DNA of 64,000 nt from Legionella jordanis (GTDB lineage: Bacteria; Pseudomonadota; Gammaproteobacteria; Legionellales; Legionellaceae): assembly GCF_900637635.1 (NCBI RefSeq), contig NZ_LR134383.1, positions 2,796,001 through 2,860,000 on the forward strand, given 5' to 3'. The translations under genes were made by a program, and so were the position numbers. How positions within the stretch are numbered: the stretch's first letter is position 1; each line of letters starts with the position of its first letter. Under the pieces are notes generated by a model that worked only from the letters and a program-made list of their open reading frames with translations, was not told the DNA's origin and did no database searches. This document shows, in pieces, positions 29,901 through 36,587 of this stretch.

Positions 29901-32900
29901 CCACCAATTGCATCTCATCCTTGAACGCCTCATTTAAAACAGCAATGGCTTCTTCTTTCTGAACTTTAGTAGTAGGAAAAGTACAAAGTACTTGCAATTG
30001 GCTAAGACCTGCGTCCGTTGAGGCTAAAAGACTATCCGGATCAATTTCCTTTCCTTGGTATTGTTTCAATACCCCTTGCAGGGTCTCAATTTGGGATTGA
30101 GCTTGTTGATGAGATTTATCGTGTAATTTTTCATAGTCTTTAAGACATTGCTCAGCAGCCTGAATTTTCTTCCTAAGCTGCTCTTTGCTGAGGCCAGTAC
30201 CCTCACTTACAGCGTTGTAAACTGCTGCTAGAATACTGTCGATTCGCGTGATAATTTTTTGCTCTGGACTATCGACTTGCTGGGCCTGCTGTTGTAATTC
30301 CTGTTTTAAATCCTGCAATCGTCGATACAGATGCAGCGGTTCGCCTTCCCTTTGGTTTGAAGGGATATACATTACTGCTTTTGAATCATTATAGGCCTTA
30401 CCGGTTTTTAAATCGTCTTCTGTTAAAGGGGCGCCGCAGGAAAAATATTCGTTAAACTTTTGTATATTGGCAATTTTAAGCCCTAAAATGTTTGCATTAT
30501 CCACCTCAAGGATGCCTGGGACAATGTAATCGCTAACGGCTCGGCCTTTAACAAGTGCAAAATACGCCTGGCGACTGCAAATTCCAAAAGTCATGGCGGT
30601 TAATGCCCAATTATCCATGGCAGTCTGCTCTTGCATGGTTCTAAGCCTCGTATCCAGGCTTTTATCCTCTACGCCCCCCGCCACGCACTTGTTTCTACGC
30701 TCTTCTCCAAGAACCTGTGGGCTGATGTACGGCAAAGTTCCCTGACGTGAACCGTGAAGGATCTCCAGAACAGGCTTAACGCCATAAACAATGCTCTGGT
30801 CAGGAAGGCGTTGAACAAACCGACCTTTGGCATCTTCAATGTTGTTTGCTTCTTCCACTGCAAGTTTTAAGTCGCTGCCATATATTTCTGCAAAAATGGC
30901 TTTAAGATCTTGCCCTTGACCCTGGTAAACCCTTTGGAATCCTCCCGTTGCCCAATCAATATAACGAATCTGGTAACTGCCATCCGCATTTTCCTTATAA
31001 CAAAAATTTTCTGGCTTCAAATCATTATGGGTAAATCCAAGGGCAAAAAGACGCTCTCCTTCAGCCACAATTGCGTCTGATAAAGATAGCATTCTTTTCA
31101 GGGCCGCTTTTCTATCTTCCGGACGTTTGACTGGATTGTGATAAGTTTCATCCGCTTTGCTGTATTTATTTAATGTTTGGTTGCCGGTATCTGCAAAGGT
31201 TTCACCTTTAGCTCGTTCTGTTAATAGCTGATATTGATTAGGCCTGCTGTCATTAGCATACAGTGCGCCCTTTTGTCTTTGCTTATCTTGCTTAATCCAA
31301 TACTGAGTGCTTCCAGAAGCTCTTTGACGAGAAGCTTCCGCTTGCGACAAATTTTGCAAAACATCACTTTCAATTCGGTATGAGGGATCCTCCCGTGACG
31401 TCAAAGGGCGGGTTCTAAGATCAGCACGACTGGCTTCTGTGAAGGTAGCCTGATTGCCTGGGACATAGCCTTTCTTAACCACCTGATTTAAACCAGTTAA
31501 GAGACTTTCAACCTCTTTAACAGAGCCATATTGCCCTACCCCAAGTAATCGGGAATGGGTAAAGAAACGATTTTTTTTGCGGTCCTTACCCGCATAAGCT
31601 TCTTCCAAACCTGCAAAGGGAGCAATGACCCCACGACTTCCGCCATAGGAGAAAATCACTTCATTGGAGCCGGGTGGTTTAATTAGTGAGTAGGGGAGTT
31701 TGCCACCCTTGAGATCAATAGAAACCTCTATTTCCTGTCCATCTTTGGTGGCAACTTTCAACGAGTTTTGCAATTGGACTGGAACTTTGAAATAAACTTC
31801 GCTCAACTGCCGGGGCTGGATTTGCGTTGCAATTTGCTGCAATACAGAGAAATACATTCTTTCTTCAGCAGTGGTAATGGCAGGTTCACCCCGTTGTGTG
31901 CGATCCATGAGTTGCACCAGTTCTGCTGCCATGGTCTGAATTGCTTGTGCCAGTCGATTATCATCCTGGCTTAAGCCTAATGTAGATGACATCTCCTGAT
32001 ACTCTTCCAGAAAAACAGCCTGAACGGCTTGCACTTTCTCTACCATACTGGATTGCGACTGAAAAGCTTGCTCCAGGCGTTCTAATTTGTCTTTTCTCTG
32101 TTTTGAAGAAGCAACAATATTCGCCGCTTTGTCTATGATTGGCCTAGCATGTTCCTGAACGCTGTCTCGAGGGATGGTTGCCAAATGGCTGTAGGCTTGT
32201 TGAACATGGAGCTCTAAATCCGCAATTTTTAAAGCTTCGTGAAATTTACCCTCTTTTATTTTTCCGAAAGCCGCCGCTAAGACGTTATCGTTTTGAATGG
32301 CTTCCAGGTTACGAATGGAGAATAATTCCAGGACCTGACGGAATAAAATTTCGTCACTGTTGCCCAGGTTTAAATCTTTGATGTCATTTATAACTGGATT
32401 TTGCAGCTTTTCATAACCGAGCCCGGAATCTCTAGTCTTCTGAACTTCAAGGTTAAACTCAGCCTCAAGCTTATCTAATTGCTCATTATAAGCTTCATAC
32501 ATGGCAGCCACTAAGGCCAACCGCTCATCATTATGAGGTGGTTTTAGCTGCTTGGCTTTCCTGTCTTCCGCCAGTTTTTCTTCTTTGAGTTGGCTTCTGA
32601 TCTCAGCAAAAGTTTTTCCGGTTACTGTCGTGCTAAAAACTGGTAAGGTGGTATTTTGTTTGGTGGTACTATAATAATTCAAAATGGATTCGGTAGTACT
32701 TCCAAAGCCACCCGGGCCGCTGATCCCATCAATTATCAGTCCAAGGGCTTTTTCATCCAATTGTGCAAAATAAAAGTTGATTGAAATGATTTCAGCATTG
32801 ACCACCATCGTTGGCTTGGAAAATTTTTCTCCTATTTTATCCATTAATGCCAGTTTGGTCTCTGGGTGTTTGGCTCCATCTTTTCGAAAATGAACGTAAT

Positions 32901-34110
32901 GCTTGATGTTTTGAGGTTTGACTGATTTTGCAATTTTACCACGCTGAGATTCTTGTCTTGGTTGCTCCTTACTCTCTTCTTGATGAGCCTTACTTTCCTC
33001 ACGAAGGATATCAATTACAGTAGCCAACCTGGCTATGGCAGAAGATCTATTGGAATATTTTGGATTAGGACGTTCTAAAAATTTACTGTTCTCGATGAAT
33101 CTTCTCTGACAAATTCCAGCAAAAATGCCATCAGAATGCCCGGATTTGGTGAATAACTCGACATCCCTGATGTTTCTGGCCCAGAATAAGTCCCGTGCAA
33201 GATTGGTTTGAAGTTTTTCGGCGTATTCGCGACGATCCTCCTGTCCAAACCTTAATCTATGAAACAAGGCTTTTCTTTGCTGAAGGGCATCAATACCTGC
33301 TTCAGATAATATAGCGCCTTCTAATTTTAATTTGGAACTTTGCTCCCACTGCAGCAGCAAGTCCGCTAAAGTCTTACCATCCGTGGCGCGGTAATCACTC
33401 AAGTTGTCGATTACTGTTGACTGTGCAACATCAGGAATTTTCGCTTTTAATGTGCCAATTATGGCTTGGTACTGATCATACTCCAAAGCCTCAGGTTTAA
33501 CCTGGTTTAATTCACGGCGAACAATTTCATAAATAGCCATTTGCACTAAAGTTCGGGCTTGGGATACGAGCTCCTGGTCTTTATTGTTATCGTAGATGGC
33601 CACCGCTTGTTGGACCATGTCTTGCAAATTGCTTAGAGAAAGGGTTTGCAGTTGTCTTTCTTGCTCAGCTTTATCTAATTTAAATAAGATTTCGGTGTAT
33701 AAACGCGTTTGTTGATCTTTAACAGGACCTGGAGCATCAGCCAATGTATCGGCTAAATGACGGATGTTGCGGAAATTAGCAGCAAATGCCCTAAGGAACT
33801 CTGCATTCACTTCAACAGCAGTTTCAAGGTTTATACCTTCTAAAGCAGCAATCTCTTGAATCGACTGAATTTGATCTTTTAGATGTTCTAGCGTTTCCCC
33901 CTGTTTTCTTCGGTACAACTCAAGCTGTTCATTGGCTCTAAAATCCTCTACTGAAACAGGGAGGTCTTTTACCAGTGCCTCAATGGCCTTAAGATTAAGC
34001 TGCAATTCCTCATACACCAAGGCATACAGGGAAGCTTTAATAAGTTTCGAATCCTGCTGAGCAAATTTGATGGAATTAACGCCATGAATGAATTTCTTAC
34101 AAAATGCCAT
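23971..34110 (-). CDS. Giant kinase / ankyrin-like / coiled-coil protein, candidate effector
   Basis: One uninterrupted frame of 3379 codons. Residues 1-840 are helical and unrecognised. A protein-kinase fold spans about 845-1230, with glycine loop LGVGQYGS (856-863), lysines K879/K880 near beta-3, catalytic loop HNDLKPEN (D1030, N1035), DWA in place of DFG (D1052), and GTLPYISPQ in the activation segment. Ankyrin-like helical repeats follow (about 1410-1700, for example LLHYAAQEGMTDVFEVM). A coiled coil runs about 1870-2830 with three nearly complete 222-residue repeats (1892-2546) and a heptad tract (about 2691-2790). The last 550 residues form another helical domain. No signal peptide is seen. 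The domain mix and a PmrA-like box suggest a Dot/Icm effector (inference). Confidence 0.85.
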   Translation of the reverse strand: MAFCKKFIHGVNSIKFAQQDSKLIKASLYALVYEELQLNLKAIEALVKDLPVSVEDFRANEQLELYRRKQGETLEHLKDQIQSIQEIAALEGINLETAVEVNAEFLRAFAANFRNIRHLADTLADAPGPVKDQQTRLYTEILFKLDKAEQERQLQTLSLSNLQDMVQQAVAIYDNNKDQELVSQARTLVQMAIYEIVRRELNQVKPEALEYDQYQAIIGTLKAKIPDVAQSTVIDNLSDYRATDGKTLADLLLQWEQSSKLKLEGAILSEAGIDALQQRKALFHRLRFGQEDRREYAEKLQTNLARDLFWARNIRDVELFTKSGHSDGIFAGICQRRFIENSKFLERPNPKYSNRSSAIARLATVIDILREESKAHQEESKEQPRQESQRGKIAKSVKPQNIKHYVHFRKDGAKHPETKLALMDKIGEKFSKPTMVVNAEIISINFYFAQLDEKALGLIIDGISGPGGFGSTTESILNYYSTTKQNTTLPVFSTTVTGKTFAEIRSQLKEEKLAEDRKAKQLKPPHNDERLALVAAMYEAYNEQLDKLEAEFNLEVQKTRDSGLGYEKLQNPVINDIKDLNLGNSDEILFRQVLELFSIRNLEAIQNDNVLAAAFGKIKEGKFHEALKIADLELHVQQAYSHLATIPRDSVQEHARPIIDKAANIVASSKQRKDKLERLEQAFQSQSSMVEKVQAVQAVFLEEYQEMSSTLGLSQDDNRLAQAIQTMAAELVQLMDRTQRGEPAITTAEERMYFSVLQQIATQIQPRQLSEVYFKVPVQLQNSLKVATKDGQEIEVSIDLKGGKLPYSLIKPPGSNEVIFSYGGSRGVIAPFAGLEEAYAGKDRKKNRFFTHSRLLGVGQYGSVKEVESLLTGLNQVVKKGYVPGNQATFTEASRADLRTRPLTSREDPSYRIESDVLQNLSQAEASRQRASGSTQYWIKQDKQRQKGALYANDSRPNQYQLLTERAKGETFADTGNQTLNKYSKADETYHNPVKRPEDRKAALKRMLSLSDAIVAEGERLFALGFTHNDLKPENFCYKENADGSYQIRYIDWATGGFQRVYQGQGQDLKAIFAEIYGSDLKLAVEEANNIEDAKGRFVQRLPDQSIVYGVKPVLEILHGSRQGTLPYISPQVLGEERRNKCVAGGVEDKSLDTRLRTMQEQTAMDNWALTAMTFGICSRQAYFALVKGRAVSDYIVPGILEVDNANILGLKIANIQKFNEYFSCGAPLTEDDLKTGKAYNDSKAVMYIPSNQREGEPLHLYRRLQDLKQELQQQAQQVDSPEQKIITRIDSILAAVYNAVSEGTGLSKEQLRKKIQAAEQCLKDYEKLHDKSHQQAQSQIETLQGVLKQYQGKEIDPDSLLASTDAGLSQLQVLCTFPTTKVQKEEAIAVLNEAFKDEMQLVDKFIAKGAPGRIQQLFKECIAHGQPEILISLLNKITQDNPDFYELVAQQGLLHYAAQEGMTDVFEVMVKALERAHAGKEYIFELMMERHASNLENGSLPYIKWATDCFHIAVRNNNKQLLLTILDYLPPGNEYDRQISEALHLSASLGNKVLYQEILERCRLNLPYENYAKQASSLYPFEKNESGKGFDAARIVNLKLPPEHLSPFQLFMRDEGTLDAIDWEALSSDKDLARQFLFSDENSPALIAAAKGNFAGLRKLIRQLGPQLSQDEWQEFLTQTDANGKNLLNHILEHRQFDFLPEFLKVIEDHLKENSADVLIKLLGNPNPVNPLRNFLNQPLNSNHQFNIATMLLDAICGDFAKATPEQQQARIVALLLNKEWLIAQASVQDNHDRLVKLLQNGALSVTYKKILFEALQAASAQNPEALKLYGKLLQQVAPEAPKVLEQKAELEIAAIFTEFARQDSNIHQLLNALTAEKSTLKELKEEKQILELQVARYAQSVQETTKQLKEHEEALKAMEATLQDTQMAFEEAQKRSLELTTQIEETNRLHEVEVERLKGDVLQSRSEAQAQLELAQQTHEKALGALRSELSQVQDSSQQLSLKLEQEQAGLEERTHELLELKSQFEDLGQERERLLSELSEARLNSEREKQEREELIRQVEAESQKQVQSEEKLRQLESSLSTLEKDNERLESQLQELQKQNAGFENQVQDLELQVARYAQSVQETTKQLKEHEEALKAMEATLQDTQMAFEEAQKRSLELTTQIEETNRLHEVEVERLKGDVLQSRSEAQAQLELAQQTHEKALGALRSELSQVQDSSQQLSLKLEQEQAGLEERTHELLELKSQFEDLGQERERLLSELSEARLNSEREKQEREELIRQVEAESQKQVQSEEKLRQLESSLSTLEKDNERLESQLQELQKQNAGFENQVQDLELQVARYAQSVQETTKQLKEHEEALKAMEATLQDTQMAFEEAQKRSLELTTQIEETNRLHEVEVERLKGDVLQSRSEAQAQLELAQQTHEKALGALRSELSQVQDSSQQLSLKLEQEQAGLEERTHELLELKSQFEDLGQERERLLSELSEARLNSEREKQEREELIRQVEAESQKQVQSEEKLRQLESSLSTLEKDNERLESQLQELQRQNEEFGAEIGNLKDQLKLATFERDSERQRANKAEEDLRAEQEKSKDLDNQLAEARRLIETMRKEMEELREKQQLQEEENKRQEEAVAAAKKEVDLRAKQLEEKEEALNVREKDVVRREEAAKEVEEQLASREQAVNIRERDLEQLTQEREEFQQEQEKFKQEREEFQQEREEFQQEREEFQQEQEKFKQEREEFQQEREEFQQEQEKFKQEREEFQQERKEFQQELEKFQQEREKFQQEREEFEKEKEELARVKEDNSALKKENELLTAQLEMLREALDAQGIEMDPKIMAQRQAIKLLTAQLKISKDDELLTKVKESDSNQDLKGAGLDSKLVANLMDEDAYTVLVPVAEERLRQLNDERIETRRKILASATYQDVLSDGEKELRGIYDNLAYLNKLDKTIQNELRDLAGSSPLDWFNPAFQSAAKEHAAEMYPHFEKLAGGCDTIVNYLKTLKVELNHQLACMPADLSSVDSVTQRKIIEHHKAKLTRYLSWVDNNLSLYEPLHKRLFGDDTAVDNPLLRLGVLNLLKQSMENKYRAQFLCFNSSYIDYPLAQRAAHFDSQYQAQVDNIPKPTGLQAKGEGRAIYHKLVGDAEKGFFREHVINPGEDTEACFLEEHNKHSKLDAEGNELISQEVSYYLTLNKFPQPSQHISPDELNKARVRVALAMATQMLADLGRAPTKDKPIILESHDYEEARYLFTALMLLGKKTPGMHFDFDAIVVLSEVFNPKQELQEDPLYRIKKSFGLSKFKYDFVANSCYETCFKQDPALDQMLAALQEAGEQQAAQKTKKEQTKASVTRVTSFFANGKTTQGEDFLEKLRQENQVKGPRSGG
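25744..26037 (-). repeat. 21-bp tandem repeats encoding charged heptads
   Basis: About fourteen imperfect 21-bp units encode seven-residue blocks of the type EEFQQER and EKFKQER. Some copies group into higher-order units. Each block places Phe every seventh residue within a very charged helix, which suits a long rod-like coiled coil. The DNA is T/C-rich on the plus strand and would be prone to slippage. Confidence 0.85.
26475..28438 (-). repeat. Three 666-bp tandem repeats inside the giant gene
   Basis: Unit boundaries by direct comparison are 26475-27140, 27141-27806 and 27807-28438, the last lacking about 34 bases. The units look identical at the DNA level wherever I compared them, including synonymous positions. 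Each encodes 222 residues of coiled coil. Identity breaks sharply at both ends, at 26474 and 28439. The 222-residue period keeps the frame, and the identity implies recent duplication or ongoing gene conversion. Confidence 0.93.
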
Positions 34111-34154
34111 TATGAAATCCTGATCAGTATTTCTTTTTCTCTGTAGATAAAATA

Positions 34155-34187
34155 ATCATAGCGTTTTTTTATTAAGATATACTTAAG
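34155..34187 (-). promoter_or_regulatory. Candidate PmrA box and -10 before the giant gene
   Basis: On the minus strand two half-sites read cTTAAGtaT-at-cTTAATaaA (34187-34168), with an 11-base period, close to the PmrA consensus. The -10 TATGAT (34160-34155) starts 7 bases after the box, the same spacing as at the CE-protease gene. The start codon is about 45 bases further on. Confidence 0.6.
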
Positions 34188-34224
34188 GCGGCATAAATGT
34201 ATGGAAAATAGGCGAAATGTCTGA

Positions 34225-34263
34225 AAAAAGGGTGAGCAAAAGAAATTGTGCCTCACCCTTTTT
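34225..34263 (-). terminator. Intrinsic terminator after the small membrane protein gene
   Basis: A 12-bp stem (AAAAAGGGTGAG / CTCACCCTTTTT) with a 15-base loop is followed on the minus strand by a T-run. It lies 8 bases after the stop of the gene ending at 34271 and separates it from the giant gene's promoter. Confidence 0.85.
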
Positions 34264-34270
34264 AAATGCT

Positions 34271-34915
34271 TTAATTCATTTGAGCGGAAAATTGATCGGT
34301 TGGTAAATCAGAGTGCAGGTTACTGGGTTCTGTGGGAGCGACAAATTCAATCATCTCCTCAATTTCCTTAAACTGCTTATTGGCTAATTGCCTGGCATCG
34401 ACGTAAATGCTGTATGCGGTCATAACAAGTACGGCTGCGGCAATGAATGCAAGGGCAACTCCCAACAAGGCCATACCAATAGGGCCGGTTGTCATAGCGC
34501 ATGCTGCAATCATAGTCATTCCAGCTGAAAGTGCTAAAATGGAATTGCTAAGAATAAATAAGGCAGAGGTCAAATTATTAATGGTTTTATCGTTTACAAG
34601 ACGCACTTTACCTGCTTCGTAAGCATTCCTTAAACTGTTAATGTCGTCCCGGGTTAGATCCTGAAAATTTAATCGTTTTTTTATGAGATCTAGAGCCTTT
34701 AGCTCGAACATCTCCCAGGGAACCGTACTGTCTATGCCCTTTAGTTGATGAAGGCTTGCGCTCATTTTATCAACGACAGCCCTTAGCTGGAGAAGCTTTT
34801 TGTACTCTTCCGGGTTACGACTTAGAGTTTGGGGATGATTTAAAATTTTCTCAATATGCTTTTGGATGTCGTTTTTGGAAAACGCTGGAAAGTGGAGCCT
34901 GGTGAAAAAAAGCAT
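34271..34915 (-). CDS. Small two-helix membrane protein, unknown, possible effector
   Basis: I do not recognise this 214-residue protein. After a polar helical N-terminal half it has a hairpin of two long hydrophobic segments (about 125-150 and 153-175), rich in Ala, Gly and Met, and an acidic C-terminal tail with EIEEMIEF. Two hydrophobic helices followed by an acidic tail are common in host-membrane-targeted Legionella effectors, but this is only suggestive. The ATG at 34915 has GAGG 6 bases before it. A longer frame to 35035 has no such site and would begin with an unlikely Cys-rich stretch. It lies between the biotin carboxylase and giant genes and has its own terminator. Confidence 0.65.
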   Translation of the reverse strand: MLFFTRLHFPAFSKNDIQKHIEKILNHPQTLSRNPEEYKKLLQLRAVVDKMSASLHQLKGIDSTVPWEMFELKALDLIKKRLNFQDLTRDDINSLRNAYEAGKVRLVNDKTINNLTSALFILSNSILALSAGMTMIAACAMTTGPIGMALLGVALAFIAAAVLVMTAYSIYVDARQLANKQFKEIEEMIEFVAPTEPSNLHSDLPTDQFSAQMN

Positions 34916-34976
34916 TATAAACCTCGTATAATTCGGCAGATATGAAACATATAGAGCATTAAAAATACAGTTCGCT

Positions 34977-35005
34977 ATTCTACAGATATGTTCGCAAATA
35001 AACAA
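34977..35005 (-). promoter_or_regulatory. Possible sigma-70 promoter for the small membrane protein gene
   Basis: On the minus strand a TTGTTT -35 (35005-35000) and TAGAAT -10 (34982-34977) are separated by 17 bases, 62 bases before the chosen start. The -10 is good and the -35 is weak. Confidence 0.4.
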
Positions 35006-35035
35006 GTGTTTGTTTTTTGGACAACTTGAAAGCAC

Positions 35036-36457
35036 CTACCGATTTTTGTGGAAGGCAGCAAGCGCCGCTGCAATAACTGCAGCCCTATGGTAGGGCAAGG
35101 ATTTATTCGAGTAGCGCAACCATTCTGGATGGTTTTCAATCAAATTCGTTGTAAATAAACCCTGCTGAAACTCTTTCGATTTTAGCATTTCAAGATAATA
35201 GGAAATGGTGGTCTTTACGCCAAATACTCGCATTTCTTCCAAAGCTCTTTTAGAGCGGCGCAAGACTGTGTCCCAATCCAAGCCCCAAACGGTGAGTTTG
35301 GCACACAATGAATCATAATCAGGTGGTATTGCATAGCCAGTATAAATGGCGCTATCCGTTCGAACACCAGGACCACCAGGAGCATAATAGCGGGTGATGC
35401 GGCCAAAGCTTGGAAGAAAATCATTTTGCGGATCTTCTGCATTAATACGAAACTCAATGGCATATCCCCGTCGTTCAATCTGATCCTGGGACACTGACAG
35501 TTTTTCTTCCGCTGCAATGCGAATTTGCTCCTGGACTAAATCAATGCCGGTGATTTGCTCGGTAACCGGATGTTCTACTTGCAAACGGGTATTCATTTCG
35601 AGGAAATAAGGCTGGCCCTGCTCATCAAGAATAAATTCGACCGTACCAGCATTTACATATCGAACTGCCGAGGCAACCTTTAGTGCATAGTTGTATAACA
35701 ATTGCCGGGTTTTTTCTGCCAGTTGCACACAGGGGGCAATTTCTATCAGTTTTTGATGTCTTCGCTGTATTGAACAATCTCTTTCAAATAAATGAATCAG
35801 ATTGCCATGATGGTCACCCAGGATTTGCACTTCAATATGACGAGGGTTAGCAATAAATTTTTCCATGAAAATATGGGAATCCCCAAACGCCTTGCTGGCT
35901 TCCGATTGCACTCTAAGCCAATTTTGCAGGATATCTTGCGCGCTGTAGCAGAGACGGATTCCTCTGCCACCGCCACCAAAAGTTGCTTTTAACATTACTG
36001 GATAGCCAAGTTTTTCGGCACAGGCAATAGCTTCCTCAACGCTGCCAAGATTACCTTCACTCCCGGGAATGACCGGTATGCCAGCTTTAAGTGCCGCTTG
36101 TCTGGCCATGATTTTAGAACCCATGGTTGCAATGACTTTAGCTGGGGGGCCAATAAAGATGAGACCGGCTTTTTTACAGGCAGCAGCAAAATCAGGGTTT
36201 TCGGATAAAAAGCCATAACCAGGATGAATGGCTTCACAACCTGCTGCTTTGGCACATTCAATGATTCGATGCCCATTTAAATAGGCTTCCAAGGGTTTTT
36301 TGCTGAGGCAATGAGACTGGGCACTGCGTTTGACGTGAAGTGCATATCGATCAGCCACACTGTGAATAGTCACTGGCTCTATCCCCATTTCTGTGCAAGC
36401 CCGCACGATACGAAGGGCGATTTCCCCGCGATTACTGACTAAGATTTTTTTAAACAT
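35036..36457 (-). CDS. Biotin carboxylase subunit (pyruvate carboxylase A / AccC-like)
   Basis: This 473-residue ATP-grasp enzyme carboxylates biotin carried on a partner protein. Family motifs include MFKKILVSNRGEIALRI at the start, IHPGYGFLSEN, the glycine loop KATFGGGGRGIR, HIEVQILGDHHGN, ERDCSIQRRHQK, EFILDEQGQPYFLEMNTRLQVEHPVTE and EFRINAEDP. Its length exceeds AccC (about 450) and fits the PycA-type subunit of two-part pyruvate or acyl-CoA carboxylases. No biotin-carrier or carboxyltransferase gene is next to it in the window, so its partner must be elsewhere. Confidence 0.88.
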   Translation of the reverse strand: MFKKILVSNRGEIALRIVRACTEMGIEPVTIHSVADRYALHVKRSAQSHCLSKKPLEAYLNGHRIIECAKAAGCEAIHPGYGFLSENPDFAAACKKAGLIFIGPPAKVIATMGSKIMARQAALKAGIPVIPGSEGNLGSVEEAIACAEKLGYPVMLKATFGGGGRGIRLCYSAQDILQNWLRVQSEASKAFGDSHIFMEKFIANPRHIEVQILGDHHGNLIHLFERDCSIQRRHQKLIEIAPCVQLAEKTRQLLYNYALKVASAVRYVNAGTVEFILDEQGQPYFLEMNTRLQVEHPVTEQITGIDLVQEQIRIAAEEKLSVSQDQIERRGYAIEFRINAEDPQNDFLPSFGRITRYYAPGGPGVRTDSAIYTGYAIPPDYDSLCAKLTVWGLDWDTVLRRSKRALEEMRVFGVKTTISYYLEMLKSKEFQQGLFTTNLIENHPEWLRYSNKSLPYHRAAVIAAALAAFHKNR

Positions 36458-36587
36458 CCCTGCCTCATTAATATTCCAATTTATGAGTATACCCTAAACG
36501 TCACAAAATATATTACGGAGTATATACTTATGCTAATGGGCCTGCGAAATTTATAACACAATCAGGATGTGGAGGCTGTTAATTAAC

